This document shows, piece after piece, positions 24,583 to 33,550 of a DNA stretch of 64,000 nucleotides. Source of the stretch: Enterococcus sp. RIT-PI-f (GTDB taxonomy: Bacteria > Bacillota > Bacilli > Lactobacillales > Enterococcaceae); the NCBI RefSeq assembly GCF_001297065.1, contig NZ_LHOX01000008.1, positions 1 to 64,000 on the forward strand, in the 5' to 3' direction. The notes beneath the pieces are model-generated. The model was not told where the DNA came from. It made no database searches and worked only from the letters and a program-made list of their open reading frames with translations. A program made the translations under genes and the position numbers. The stretch's first letter is position 1. Each line of letters starts with the position of its first letter.

Positions 24583-25323
24583 ATGAAAAAAACAGTAGGT
24601 ATGGTCACAGTTTTAGGTTTACTCACAATGATGCCAGTTGCTGCACAAGCAGAAGATGGCGCTTCATATAGTTCAAATGGACAAATCACATTTGAACCAA
24701 ACACGGATCCAACAAATCCTGTCGATCCGACAAATCCAGATCCAGAAAAGCCAATCACACCAGTTGATCCAACTGATCCAAATGGGCCGAATCCTGGAAC
24801 CAATGGACCACTATCCATTGATTATGCATCTAGCCTGTTCTTTGGTACACAAAAAATCACATCAAAAACAGAAGTCTATTATGCTGAAACACAAAAGTAT
24901 CTTGATGCGAATGACGCAGAACAAGAAGGACCGAATTTTGTTCAAGTGACCGATAATCGGGGAACAGAAAGTGGTTGGACATTAAAGGTCAAACAAAACG
25001 GCCAGTTCAAAACAGCGGAAGACCAAGAATTGACAGCCGCACAAATTCGCTTGAACAATGGTTCTGTGGCGACAGCCTCACAATCCGCGCAACCGTCAAA
25101 TATTCAAGCCAGTATCCAGTTGGATCCCAATGGTGCGGAATCACTCGTCATGAGTGCCCAAGATGGTGAAGGTGCAGGAACGTATCTGATGCGTTGGGGA
25201 AACAGTGTGGCTGCTGCCGCAGAAAGTATTTCATTGGAAGTGCCTGGTTCAACAACGAAATATGCCACCCAATATGATACGACATTTACTTGGCTGCTCA
25301 CAGATACGCCGACTAACCCATAA
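24583..25323 (+). CDS. WxL-domain surface protein, tandem paralogue 3
   Basis: Encodes 246 residues beginning MKKTVGMVTVLGLLTMM with a signal peptide cut near AQA-EDG, then ASYSSNG, a Pro/Thr/Asp linker (NPVDPTNPDPEKPITP), GPLSIDYASSLFFG, SGWTLKV and the terminal TFTWLLTDTP. The start at 24583 is chosen because AGGAG lies seven bases upstream; in-frame ATGs at 24568 and 24577 are too close to or ahead of that site. It is the third member of the paralogue array and precedes the WxL-interacting protein by 60 bases. Confidence 0.92.
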   Translation: MKKTVGMVTVLGLLTMMPVAAQAEDGASYSSNGQITFEPNTDPTNPVDPTNPDPEKPITPVDPTDPNGPNPGTNGPLSIDYASSLFFGTQKITSKTEVYYAETQKYLDANDAEQEGPNFVQVTDNRGTESGWTLKVKQNGQFKTAEDQELTAAQIRLNNGSVATASQSAQPSNIQASIQLDPNGAESLVMSAQDGEGAGTYLMRWGNSVAAAAESISLEVPGSTTKYATQYDTTFTWLLTDTPTNP

Positions 25324-25383
25324 TCTCACACCCACGCTATGATCATGGATCATAGCGGTACATAGAATGAAAGGACACGAAGA

Positions 25384-26463
25384 ATGAAAAATACAAAAAG
25401 AGTACTCGCTAGCTTATTCACGGCTATCTTATGGCTATGTCCACTTACAGGAAATGCCTCCGAATTTAATTTTGCGGTGAATCCAGTCATTCCTGAAAAC
25501 CAAATTGATAAGAATAAAACCTATTTTGATCTAGAAATGGCACCTGGTGCAGTCCAAACTGTGGCGGTTCAATTGCGCAATGATACGGACCAAGAGGTGA
25601 CCATTACGCCGACTATTGCATCGGCGACGACAAATTTGAATGGTGTGGTGGAATATGGCTTAAATGATATCACACCGGACGATACATTGGCCTATAACAT
25701 GGCTGATTTAGTCGAGGTGCCAGAAGAAGTAGTCATACCGAAACAATCTCAAGTCGATGTAGCTTTAAAAATCAAGATGCCGCAAGAATCTTTCAAAGGC
25801 ATCATTGCTGGCGGTTTGACCTTAAAAGAAACCATTAAAGAAGAGGAAACACAGGCTAGTGAAGAACAAGGGTTGGCAATCAAAAATGAGTATGCCTATG
25901 TTGTGGCCATTCTTTTGCGTCAGAGTGAAGAAGCTGTTACACCCAATTTACATTTGCTAAATGTCGAAGCTGGACAAATCAATGCCCGAAATACCATCAA
26001 TGTCACACTACAAAATCCAGAGGCGACCTACATCAATTCTTTGCGCTTGATCAATGAAGTGACCAAAAAAGGGCAAAGTGAAACCTTATATGCATCAGAT
26101 ACATCTCGGATGCAAATGGCACCCAACTCTCATTTTTCTTATCCTATTTCTTTAGAAGGACAACGATTGGCGGCAGGAGACTATCATTTGACATCTGTTG
26201 CGTATGCTGGCAAAAGTGAAGATGGTCAGTATAAAGTGATGAATGAGGAAGGCGAAGAAGAAAGCTATTTGTACCAATGGACCTTTGAGAAAGATTTTAC
26301 GATCGCTGGCGATGTCGCCCGCAATTTGAATGAGTCAGATGTGAGTATCGAACAAACGCATCCATGGATCTACGTATTGATTGGCGTCCTCTTATTGCTT
26401 CTTGTATTGTTCTTGTTGTGGTACAGGAGAAAGAAAAGAGCGTCCGAAAATCAAGAATTGTAA
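25384..26463 (+). CDS. WxL-interacting protein (DUF916 + DUF3324), cluster 1
   Basis: Encodes 359 residues: signal peptide (cut near GNA-SEF), DUF916 (FNFAVNPVIPENQ, then TYFDLEMAPGAVQTVAVQLRN, residues about 28-150), DUF3324 (GLAIKNEYAYVVAILL, NVTLQNPEATYINSL), a C-terminal membrane helix (WIYVLIGVLLLLLVLFLLWY) and a KRA tail. Proteins of this family sit in the membrane and bind both WxL proteins and peptidoglycan, acting as the scaffold of WxL complexes. One such gene per WxL operon is usual, and a paralogue is encoded at 34880. Confidence 0.93.
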   Translation: MKNTKRVLASLFTAILWLCPLTGNASEFNFAVNPVIPENQIDKNKTYFDLEMAPGAVQTVAVQLRNDTDQEVTITPTIASATTNLNGVVEYGLNDITPDDTLAYNMADLVEVPEEVVIPKQSQVDVALKIKMPQESFKGIIAGGLTLKETIKEEETQASEEQGLAIKNEYAYVVAILLRQSEEAVTPNLHLLNVEAGQINARNTINVTLQNPEATYINSLRLINEVTKKGQSETLYASDTSRMQMAPNSHFSYPISLEGQRLAAGDYHLTSVAYAGKSEDGQYKVMNEEGEEESYLYQWTFEKDFTIAGDVARNLNESDVSIEQTHPWIYVLIGVLLLLLVLFLLWYRRKKRASENQEL

Positions 26464-26580
26464 CCAAATCATTCGCCCGTTCTTTTTGAGGTGAAAACAA
26501 TTGGCGATGTCAATTGACGGCATGGCCTATCGAGAACATCAGTAACTGATCCATGCAAAAGAGATAGAGGAGCGTACATT

Positions 26581-27072
26581 ATGCGTCGAACAATAGGCTT
26601 TGTTATAGGTGCGTGTCTGATCATTGGATTGATTGATAGCAGAACGGAAGAAATCGTTTTTGCGGCTATTTATAATCCGTTAGACCCTTCTGAGGAAATT
26701 GTCCCTACAGATCCGCCGGAAGCTGCGCAAGAGGATTCGGAGACAATTCAACCATCAGAACCAGAGCCAAAAGAAGAACCGGAGGCTGATTCACCTCCAG
26801 CATCTGAAGATGTGACCGAAGAAACAAACGAACATAAGTGGCCGACTATCCTCAATCAGCGTCCAAGCCATTCACGTGTCAAAATCAATGATCTTTTTGC
26901 TGAAAACAGCATCGATGTCAGCGTGGTTCTTCCTGAAAATACACCAGATGGGGATGACGATGATACTTTATCCTATGTTTCTAGTTTGTGCTATTTGCTT
27001 TCAGGCAAAGTACTCTATGGTCAAACAAACGAAAGAGAGTTGAAAATACGTGTATGTGACATTTTTGAATAA
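26581..27072 (+). CDS. Acidic, proline-rich secreted protein with a degenerate sorting tail
   Basis: Encodes 163 residues: N-terminal signal or anchor (IGFVIGACLIIGLIDS), an acidic Pro/Glu-rich segment (residues about 35-95, EPEPKEEPEADSPPASED), then HKWPTILNQRPSHSRVK. The end reads VVLPENTPDGDDDDTLSYVS followed by a weak hydrophobic stretch and TNERELKIR, which looks like a decayed LPXTG signal in which the TG and the hydrophobic core are damaged. Whether it is wall-attached is therefore doubtful. It overlaps the Mga-like gene by 23 bases and so is probably co-transcribed with it. No known family is recognised. Confidence 0.65.
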   Translation: MRRTIGFVIGACLIIGLIDSRTEEIVFAAIYNPLDPSEEIVPTDPPEAAQEDSETIQPSEPEPKEEPEADSPPASEDVTEETNEHKWPTILNQRPSHSRVKINDLFAENSIDVSVVLPENTPDGDDDDTLSYVSSLCYLLSGKVLYGQTNERELKIRVCDIFE

Positions 27073-28534
27073 AGCGGATCAACGAAAGTACGCATTTTTA
27101 CAGTATTTAGAACATACAGTATCTCTTTCAACAACGAAGGAATCCTTGATGACGCAATTAAGCATGTCCGAATTTTTGGTCAACAAGACAATCGAAGAAT
27201 TGAACACGGATTTCTACGACCTTGCCCTGAATGAAGAACTTGAAATTGTGACTGATGGGATGATCATCAGCTTAAATCAGTCAGGTTTGGCGACTTCAGA
27301 TACCATGCTGTCTTATTACTTGAGCCAAGCGTTGAAATTTGAGATGCTAAAAGAATGTTTCTTTGAACAGCTTACGTCATTGTATGATTTTGCGACGGAA
27401 CATTTTCTCAGTCGTAACCCAACATACAATGAATTCAAAAAATTCAAACTTGTTTTGAAAGAGTACGATATCGATGTGACCAAAAGGTTTCACCTGATAG
27501 GGGATGAAAGAAAATTACGTGAATTTTTGTTTCTCTTATTTATGGAGGTTCCACCTTTAGATGGTGCACCATTTTCAAAAGAGAATGGCGAAAAGCAGCA
27601 ATTATTTGACCGCTTTGATGCGGCACCTTGGGTCAAAGCCCAACAGTCCAACAGGATGCGCTTGAGAAGAAACCAATATATAGGGATCGTTGTGACACGT
27701 GTCTTGAATGGTCATCTATTGCCAACATTCGATGCGCATGACCTCACATTGCCAGTCCAAGAGAGGATTCTTGATGAAATCACATCCTGGCTATCTAGTC
27801 TTGTCCCAAAAATTCCGAAGGTGGACCTTTTGCCTGAAGCCAAAGTGCTGCTGCAGTTTTTGATCGTTGAGGGATGGCTGGTAGACAATGCGGCCTATAT
27901 CAATCAAGATCAGGCGGATATCAAACGGTTCAATCATGAATTTTTTTTAGCTGTAGAACAAAGATTTCAGCTATCTTCGACGATTCAATATGGCTTGCTA
28001 AATGAGGTGACAAATATTCATTATCAGTTACTGACCATTCCTTTTCGGTTGAAATATGAATATCAGCAGATGGATGTGACTTATTTTCTTGAAGTGTATC
28101 CTGAATTTACAGCATTTTGTCGGCAGTATATTGAGGAACATCGTAGTTGTCAGGTGATATGGGAAAACAAAGAATTTTTGTTTTTCCGTTATTTGATTTT
28201 ATTGGTGTCACATGTGCCTTTGAAAGAGATTTTGGCTCCTTTGTATATCTGTGTAGATTTTTCTCATGGGCCTTTCTACAATCGTATGATCGAAAGCAAC
28301 ATCGAAAAAATTCTCGATCTAAACATTGAATTTCAAGATTCTCCTGATGATAAGACACAACTGATTTTATCCAATCTGACTTATTATGAATCTGTGGCCA
28401 TCGATCATATCCTATGGTTAGCACCGCCAAGACCTGCCGACTGGGCAAATTTTTCAGAAAAAGTGGGCAGTATTCGGCGGGAACAATTTCAGCGGGATAG
28501 CAGTAAGAAGCAGAGGATGCCTAGTCATCCGTGA
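27050..28534 (+). CDS. Mga-family transcriptional regulator, WxL cluster 1
   Basis: Encodes 494 residues. The N-terminal winged-helix part (LEHTVSLSTTKESLMTQLSMSEFLVNKTIEELNTDF) is followed by PRD-like helical domains and a C-terminal EIIB-like domain, the Mga/AtxA architecture of virulence regulators that respond to sugar-PTS phosphorylation. The start is GTG at 27050 with GAGAG upstream, overlapping the previous gene by 23 bases; a GTG at 27056 is possible. Located directly after the WxL genes, it is a likely regulator of that operon. It is more diverged from the other two Mga proteins of the window than those are from each other. Confidence 0.82.
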   Translation: MYVTFLNKADQRKYAFLQYLEHTVSLSTTKESLMTQLSMSEFLVNKTIEELNTDFYDLALNEELEIVTDGMIISLNQSGLATSDTMLSYYLSQALKFEMLKECFFEQLTSLYDFATEHFLSRNPTYNEFKKFKLVLKEYDIDVTKRFHLIGDERKLREFLFLLFMEVPPLDGAPFSKENGEKQQLFDRFDAAPWVKAQQSNRMRLRRNQYIGIVVTRVLNGHLLPTFDAHDLTLPVQERILDEITSWLSSLVPKIPKVDLLPEAKVLLQFLIVEGWLVDNAAYINQDQADIKRFNHEFFLAVEQRFQLSSTIQYGLLNEVTNIHYQLLTIPFRLKYEYQQMDVTYFLEVYPEFTAFCRQYIEEHRSCQVIWENKEFLFFRYLILLVSHVPLKEILAPLYICVDFSHGPFYNRMIESNIEKILDLNIEFQDSPDDKTQLILSNLTYYESVAIDHILWLAPPRPADWANFSEKVGSIRREQFQRDSSKKQRMPSHP

Positions 28535-28570
28535 TCAAGGAATCACGTCAGATCAGAAGGAGGAACAGGT

Positions 28571-28915
28571 ATGTTATTTACAACAATGGAAGAGTACATT
28601 GCGTATTTTCAACAATCGATTGATGCTGATAGAGGAGATTTAGAGGAATTACAGGATTATTTTTATGCACAACTAGGAAGATTGGATCATTTGATCAAAA
28701 CCATTTCGCGGGAGAATTTTTGGGTCAACTTTCCAGAAATTTTAGGTATTGATGCAAAATTAACCATGCTTCTTGATTGTCGTGCCTTTCAAGATTTTTC
28801 CAACCAGGAATTGATTGAGATCATCGAAAAGGACTATCGTTCTTATTTTAAAGAGATGTGCGGCTATGATTTGCGTACGGAAACAAAACATTCAATGGTC
28901 TTTAATATTCTCTGA
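28571..28915 (+). CDS. Unrecognised small cytoplasmic protein, family member 1 (ENFW/MCGY family)
   Basis: A 114-residue soluble, acidic and helical protein with no signal peptide. Its middle and end (ISRENFWVNFPEILGIDAKL, KEMCGYDLRTETKHSMVF) closely match the protein encoded at 29769 (ISEDNFWYNLCELIDLDSKL, HEMCGYNLKEQGHSSIIF), so the two define a family with conserved NFW, D-KL and MCGY-L motifs. AGGAGG lies just upstream of the start. It follows the Mga-like gene by 36 bases and is followed by a strong hairpin, so it ends the WxL operon. Function unknown; a regulatory partner of Mga is one guess from position. Confidence 0.72.
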   Translation: MLFTTMEEYIAYFQQSIDADRGDLEELQDYFYAQLGRLDHLIKTISRENFWVNFPEILGIDAKLTMLLDCRAFQDFSNQELIEIIEKDYRSYFKEMCGYDLRTETKHSMVFNIL

Positions 28916-28932
28916 ACCATTCATGCATAAGC

Positions 28933-29000
28933 ATACCCGAACAACGAGATCCTGAATCTACCTAATCATGTAGGTAGATTCAAGATCTTTGTTCGGGTAT
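28933..29000. terminator. Long bidirectional terminator
   Basis: Arms 28933-28964 and 28971-29000 pair over about 28 of 30 positions (ATACCCGAACAA..., GAATCTACCTA). It separates the convergent ENFW-family and membrane-protein genes. Confidence 0.85.
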
Positions 29001-29015
29001 TTGTATTGCTTACAG

Positions 29016-29315
29016 TTAAATTTGAGAGAAAATCAGATCATTGATGCCGAAATAATTCAAGATATACAAAAATAGTACGATTCCGTTAATCAGTATGGAG
29101 ATGACCAAAATCGAAAAACGAATCGAAAAATAGCGATAGCCAATCGGTGGTGTCCAAGCGTATTTCTTTCCGTGATAGGTAAAGGCCAGAATAAACAATA
29201 CGCATACAATAGCTGATTGAATGATCAAGCCAGCTAAATAAAATGCAGGGTTTTGTATTTGGATATAATAGAAAAATAAGCCAATGAAATCGATCAATAT
29301 GGCAATCAAGGGCAT
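29016..29315 (-). CDS. Small three-helix membrane protein of unknown function
   Basis: Encodes 99 residues with three predicted membrane helices (LIAILIDFIGLFFYYIQ, IIQSAIVCVLFILAFTY, ILVISILINGIVLFLYIL) and the short loop HGKKYAWTPPIGYRYFS between the last two. The start at 29315 is supported by AGAGGAGG seven bases upstream; an earlier in-frame ATG is not. It reads against its neighbours and has its own terminator. I do not recognise a family. Confidence 0.72.
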   Translation of the reverse strand: MPLIAILIDFIGLFFYYIQIQNPAFYLAGLIIQSAIVCVLFILAFTYHGKKYAWTPPIGYRYFSIRFSILVISILINGIVLFLYILNYFGINDLIFSQI

Positions 29316-29768
29316 GCTAAAACCTCCTCTATTTAACAATATAATAACACAAAAAATGAACTCGTTCACGTGGGTAGATTGGTTAGAGAAGAGACACGAT
29401 TATGGCTAAACAAATACTGTTGCACGTTTGATCTATTCCTGATCTTTCTTAGTCATTGAGGGAAAACTACCTTTTTTAGCAATACAAAGGTGTATGGGAT
29501 CAATCGTTTTTCTGATGAGACTGCGAATTACCGCTTTTAAGACAATCTCTAGAATCCTTATCTACCATAGGTTCAACCTGTTTTTTCGGAGGGTTGAGAA
29601 ATAATAAACTTTAAAATAATAACTGACCTTGTTATGATTTATAACAAGAATTCTATCTATTTTTATAAAAAATGAAGGAGAGAGGGAATAATTATGAAGG
29701 AAGTAGGTTGAGGTATTCATAATTAATCTGAGATAAGGATGGCGGATGAACTTATAGAGGATTGCAGG
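29316..29768. other. Intergenic region with a 5-codon leader ORF
   Basis: No full gene. A strong ribosome binding site (AAGGAGAGAGGG, near 29675-29686) precedes ATG 29694 of a five-codon ORF (MKEVG, stop 29709-29711). This may be a leader, or the original start of the gene at 29769 broken by mutation. The rest is unremarkable AT-rich spacer. Confidence 0.35.
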
Positions 29769-30236
29769 ATGAATTTTTTTGAGAGGAATCGTTTCTATAT
29801 GAATGAATGTATTGTTGAATCAACGAAAGATTATTTATTATTGATGCGTAGTGGAATTGATGTCATTAGTCTGAAAGATAAATCGGAGAGCCTATATAGG
29901 TACTGGTGTACATGTGAACAGCGTATTATTCAAATCACAGAACAAATCAGCGAGGACAATTTTTGGTACAACCTTTGTGAATTGATCGATTTAGACTCGA
30001 AGCTGTGTATAGTGAAAAGTTTGTATACACAAAAAGAAAAATTCGGTTTTTTTGATACAATTTCCTATGAAAAAATCATTGAATTCAGTCATACAGATTC
30101 TGGTTTTTTTAATCATGAAATGTGTGGATATAATTTGAAAGAACAAGGCCATTCATCCATCATTTTTTTTGCACGCAACATGGCTGCCAGTAAACAAATA
30201 TTCCTAAAGGAACGTAAGGAACAGACAAGTGTTTAA
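29769..30236 (+). CDS. Unrecognised small cytoplasmic protein, family member 2 (ENFW/MCGY family)
   Basis: Encodes 155 residues from MNFFERNRFYMNECIVE. It is a paralogue of the protein at 28571, aligning over about 110 residues with conserved NFW-N, D-KL and MCGY-LK, plus N- and C-terminal extensions. No signal peptide or membrane segment. The start is uncertain: ATG 29769 has AGAGG eight bases upstream, whereas the in-frame ATG 29739 has AAGG too close. It may have lost an N-terminus, given the orphan ribosome binding site at 29675. Its own terminator follows at 30329. Function unknown. Confidence 0.62.
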   Translation: MNFFERNRFYMNECIVESTKDYLLLMRSGIDVISLKDKSESLYRYWCTCEQRIIQITEQISEDNFWYNLCELIDLDSKLCIVKSLYTQKEKFGFFDTISYEKIIEFSHTDSGFFNHEMCGYNLKEQGHSSIIFFARNMAASKQIFLKERKEQTSV

Positions 30237-30328
30237 GTATGCCCTTTTTTATCCATTCTTTTGAATAATCTTCCTCCAAAGACTAAAAAAATCGATGAAA
30301 CATAATATAGAACATTACATTTTCATAC

Positions 30329-30380
30329 ATGCACAATACACATGAAGCGAAACTTCTTCAAGTGCATTGTGCATTTTTAT
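30329..30380 (+). terminator. Terminator of the second ENFW-family gene
   Basis: Arms 30329-30347 and about 30356-30374 (ATGCACAAT with further paired bases CACATGAAG) followed by TTTTTAT. Confidence 0.7.
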
Positions 30381-30505
30381 AGAATTGTTGACGTTTATGA
30401 GAAGTCGTCGAATAGGAAATTTCACAGTAAAGTGAAAAAATAACGTTGTTCCCTTATCGCAAATTGTTTAATCTGAAAACTATTAAAGGAATGGAGGAAT
30501 CAAAA

Positions 30506-31675
30506 ATGAAGAATGTTCGGTTACTTAGTTCGGTTGTTTTAGGCGGTATGTTATTATTGGCACCATTATCAATAGGTGATGCGTCGGCGCAAGAGTTGAC
30601 ACAAACACAGTCTGTGAATGTAGTAGAAGATGTCACAGGGATTATTTTGAGTGATGGGGAAACACTGAGTGATTACGGTGATACCATCACAATGAATTCA
30701 GGAGAAGAAGTGTTGGAAGGTACAGCAGGGCGCTCTTCAGTTGCGGCGACATCTACATCGACAGTCAAAACATGGGTTGCCTTTCGGACAGCTGTCAATA
30801 ATCCGAATGTCGGTGTGATCAATGTTTCAAGCAGTTTTAATAGTGGGCTTCTGAAGTTAAATACGGTCAATCGACCATTGGTGATCAATTTCATCAATAA
30901 TTCAACGATCAATATGAATGACAACCATTCAATGCATGTCGGGTATGGTGGCTCTGTCACCTTTATGTCGAATTCAAATACGCCAATCATTACAAATGGG
31001 AATCAAATCAAACAACCTTTCGTTCAAGGCGATTGGGGTTCTAGTGTAACTTTTTCAGGTAATGTTGTAGTTGGAAATAACAATACACAATCTCGTCAAC
31101 ATCCATTTATTCGAACAGCAGGGTCTATTCAGATTCCTTCGGGTTCAAACGTTGTCATAAATGAAGCAATTGAAACCAATCAATTGAATATTGTCAATTA
31201 TGGTAGTTTGAATGTTCGGACCAGCCAGTTGACACCAATCGAAGTCACGACGAACGGTCGCTTGAACGTAGGACAATATGGCTCACTGATCGCTACTCAC
31301 AGTGGGACTAATCCAGTGATTCGTATGGCGGGTTCTGGTTATTTCTTGATCGATAATCCATACCAAATTCATTTGACACAAACAGGTACGGGTGCAATGT
31401 ACAGTCCATTGGTGCATGCACTGGGAACGAATATCCAAATCAATGCGGCAAGAAATGCCTTCTGGACCAACAATAATTTCAGTTGGTCACCATCACAATA
31501 TTGGACCGCACAGCTTCAAGCACAATTGACAGCTGCTAACGGAAGCCAAGTACTTCAATCGAACCTTACCAGTTTCACACAAAATTTCTTGGGCTTCCAG
31601 GGTTATAGAGAATATTCAGCAGGTATGGGTGCGCAGCAATTTACGGACACATTTCCATTAACAGAATCACGTTAA
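30506..31675 (+). CDS. Secreted beta-helix-like protein
   Basis: Encodes 389 residues. The signal peptide (SSVVLGGMLLLAPLSIGDASA, cut before QEL) is followed by a spacer and a body of short beta-repeats rich in Asn, Gly, Ser and Val (INVSSSFNSGLLKLNTVN, NYGSLNVRTSQLTPIEV, RMAGSGYFLI), which suggests a parallel beta-helix as in pectate-lyase-like or surface-adhesin domains. It has no LPXTG motif or WxL pair, so it should be released or held by another WxL-complex protein. The ATG at 30506 has GGAGG at a suitable distance. It resembles the N-terminal part of the 1,647-residue protein at 35979, including the fold type. A monocistronic unit ending at the hairpin at 31697. Confidence 0.72.
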   Translation: MKNVRLLSSVVLGGMLLLAPLSIGDASAQELTQTQSVNVVEDVTGIILSDGETLSDYGDTITMNSGEEVLEGTAGRSSVAATSTSTVKTWVAFRTAVNNPNVGVINVSSSFNSGLLKLNTVNRPLVINFINNSTINMNDNHSMHVGYGGSVTFMSNSNTPIITNGNQIKQPFVQGDWGSSVTFSGNVVVGNNNTQSRQHPFIRTAGSIQIPSGSNVVINEAIETNQLNIVNYGSLNVRTSQLTPIEVTTNGRLNVGQYGSLIATHSGTNPVIRMAGSGYFLIDNPYQIHLTQTGTGAMYSPLVHALGTNIQINAARNAFWTNNNFSWSPSQYWTAQLQAQLTAANGSQVLQSNLTSFTQNFLGFQGYREYSAGMGAQQFTDTFPLTESR

Positions 31676-31696
31676 AGGAGCATCTATTACTTGTTC

Positions 31697-31739
31697 AAAA
31701 AACGTCATTGCATCAATCATTGCAATGACGTTTTTTTTG
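31697..31739. terminator. Bidirectional terminator
   Basis: 16-bp perfect arms 31697-31712 and 31721-31736 (AAAAAACGTCATTGCA) with T-runs on both sides, between the beta-helix gene and the convergent Mga-like gene. Confidence 0.9.
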
Positions 31740-31745
31740 AGATAT

Positions 31746-33266
31746 TTATTCGGGCGAATGATAGTAATCGGCATGTGCTTTATCAACGATTTGATATTGA
31801 TTCATGATTTTTGGATTCAGTTGTTTGATCAAACGATTCCAATCAGCCGCATCAGGAACCGTTTTGAACAAGAGACAGTCAGTGACATCTCTAAATTCTC
31901 TCATATGCTCAGGATAATTGGTGACCAACAAATCAATGTGATTGTTGATCAAATAGGACTGATTGACCTCACCGGAATGTGGATAAAAAATGCGATGATG
32001 TACGTCGAAATATTTGTCAGACAATGCTTCAATAAATTGAGTGATGTTATTGTTTCCTTCGAAAATAAAAGCGATATGTTGTTTTTTTCGCCAATATCTG
32101 AGGCGAATCGTTTCAATATAAATAACCAAGTTGGAACAAAAATCAGTCAGATACGCTTTGGAATATATAGCCAAATAATTGGTGTTATTTGCAAGAAATT
32201 CATGATAGCGTAAAAATTCATTTGGAAAAATTTGCTGGATGAATAAGTTGATATCCTCGGTATTACGATTGGCAGAAACGGACATGCATTCTTTGAGTTT
32301 TGCCGTTGTAAAAAAGGACTCCAAAAAAATAAGGCTACGCTTATCGTGCTGAGGTGATAGTGCAAGAAGTTGTGCAAAGTCATTGGTCAATGCACCGATG
32401 TGAGACCAATGATTATAAGACAAGCAGAATTTCTGTTCAATCGTGACATTGCTTAATTTTCTTTGGGTAATAATGCTCACAAACAAAAAAATCAGTTCGT
32501 TTTCAGAAAGTTTCAAGTCATAGTACTTATCGATCACTACGTTGATTTGCTGAAAATGAAACAATTGTACACTATGTCTCAGTGCATGATGCAATTCTTT
32601 ACTGATCACAACCGTATGTCCTTGGAGATAACGTTCTAAGGTAATGTAGAGGAGATAGGTATACAAGGAGAAAGACGTATTCTGATAGCTTTCGTTCTCG
32701 AATAAATGACTCATTTCATTGACAGCTTGGTGGGCCGCAAGTGAGGGGAAAACGGTGTGTGGTGTAATTTTTGACTCGTAAAACAACGTACAAAAGAATT
32801 TACGAATATCGGCTTCGTTTCCAATGATATTGACCGGATCCTTGCTTAGCCTAAGGTCGAAATGCGTTAATTGATCTTGGAGATTACTTAAATATTTTGC
32901 CAAAGTTTTTTTTGAAAGATATAGTTTATCTGACCATTCATCTAAAGCATGTAATTCTGAGAAAAAAATGCTTTCAAGAATAATAAATAAAGGTTCGTTT
33001 GACAACAAAGCCGCCTTTTTTTCTTCGTAGGCAGTCACGGACAGTTGGATAAGAACATAGCCATGATGAGTGGATCTCAGCAGGATAGCGTCTTGGAAAT
33101 AATCACGAATGTGATGGACATCTTTCCCAATCGTTCTTGATGTACTATGCGAAATCTTTGCCAATTCCGTCGCACTGCAGACTGTGCTTTTTTCAAGTGT
33201 ATTCAACATCTTCAACCATCGAACAGTTGTTTTATTGGTCACAAAATTTAGTTGAAAATTTTGCAA
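31746..33266 (-). CDS. Mga-family transcriptional regulator, left flank of WxL cluster 2
   Basis: Encodes 506 residues: N-terminal HTH (TVCSATELAKISHSTSRTIGKDVHHIRDYF), PRD-like middle (ITPHTVFPSLAAHQAVNEM) and EIIB-like C-terminus (HIDLLVTNYPEHM...KTVPDAADWNRLIKQLNP). It is a clear paralogue of the regulator at 41072 (shared ITPHTVFPS, DLLVTNY, KTVPD.DW motifs). It is divergent from the second WxL cluster, with about 280 bp of shared regulatory DNA, and probably controls that cluster in response to sugar status. No stop or frameshift interrupts it. Confidence 0.86.
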   Translation of the reverse strand: MQNFQLNFVTNKTTVRWLKMLNTLEKSTVCSATELAKISHSTSRTIGKDVHHIRDYFQDAILLRSTHHGYVLIQLSVTAYEEKKAALLSNEPLFIILESIFFSELHALDEWSDKLYLSKKTLAKYLSNLQDQLTHFDLRLSKDPVNIIGNEADIRKFFCTLFYESKITPHTVFPSLAAHQAVNEMSHLFENESYQNTSFSLYTYLLYITLERYLQGHTVVISKELHHALRHSVQLFHFQQINVVIDKYYDLKLSENELIFLFVSIITQRKLSNVTIEQKFCLSYNHWSHIGALTNDFAQLLALSPQHDKRSLIFLESFFTTAKLKECMSVSANRNTEDINLFIQQIFPNEFLRYHEFLANNTNYLAIYSKAYLTDFCSNLVIYIETIRLRYWRKKQHIAFIFEGNNNITQFIEALSDKYFDVHHRIFYPHSGEVNQSYLINNHIDLLVTNYPEHMREFRDVTDCLLFKTVPDAADWNRLIKQLNPKIMNQYQIVDKAHADYYHSPE

Positions 33267-33550
33267 TAGTGAAACTCCTCTACTATGAAATTAGGTTAAT
33301 GTGTTATTTTTAAAAGGTTTTTACCTACAAAAATTCACTATGATTATATCAAATCAGTGGAGGTGGCTAAACGCATGTAATTGCACAGAAATATGAAATT
33401 TCTTATTTGATAAGGTGTACACTACATTCTAGAATGATAAGTGTAATTAGTATAACTACTGTTCCAGTGACAAAAAGCGTATGCGGTTTGCGTTATTTTT
33501 TAAATGGTGGTTTATTATATTACGGAATGTGTTTAGTCAAAGGGGGAAAT

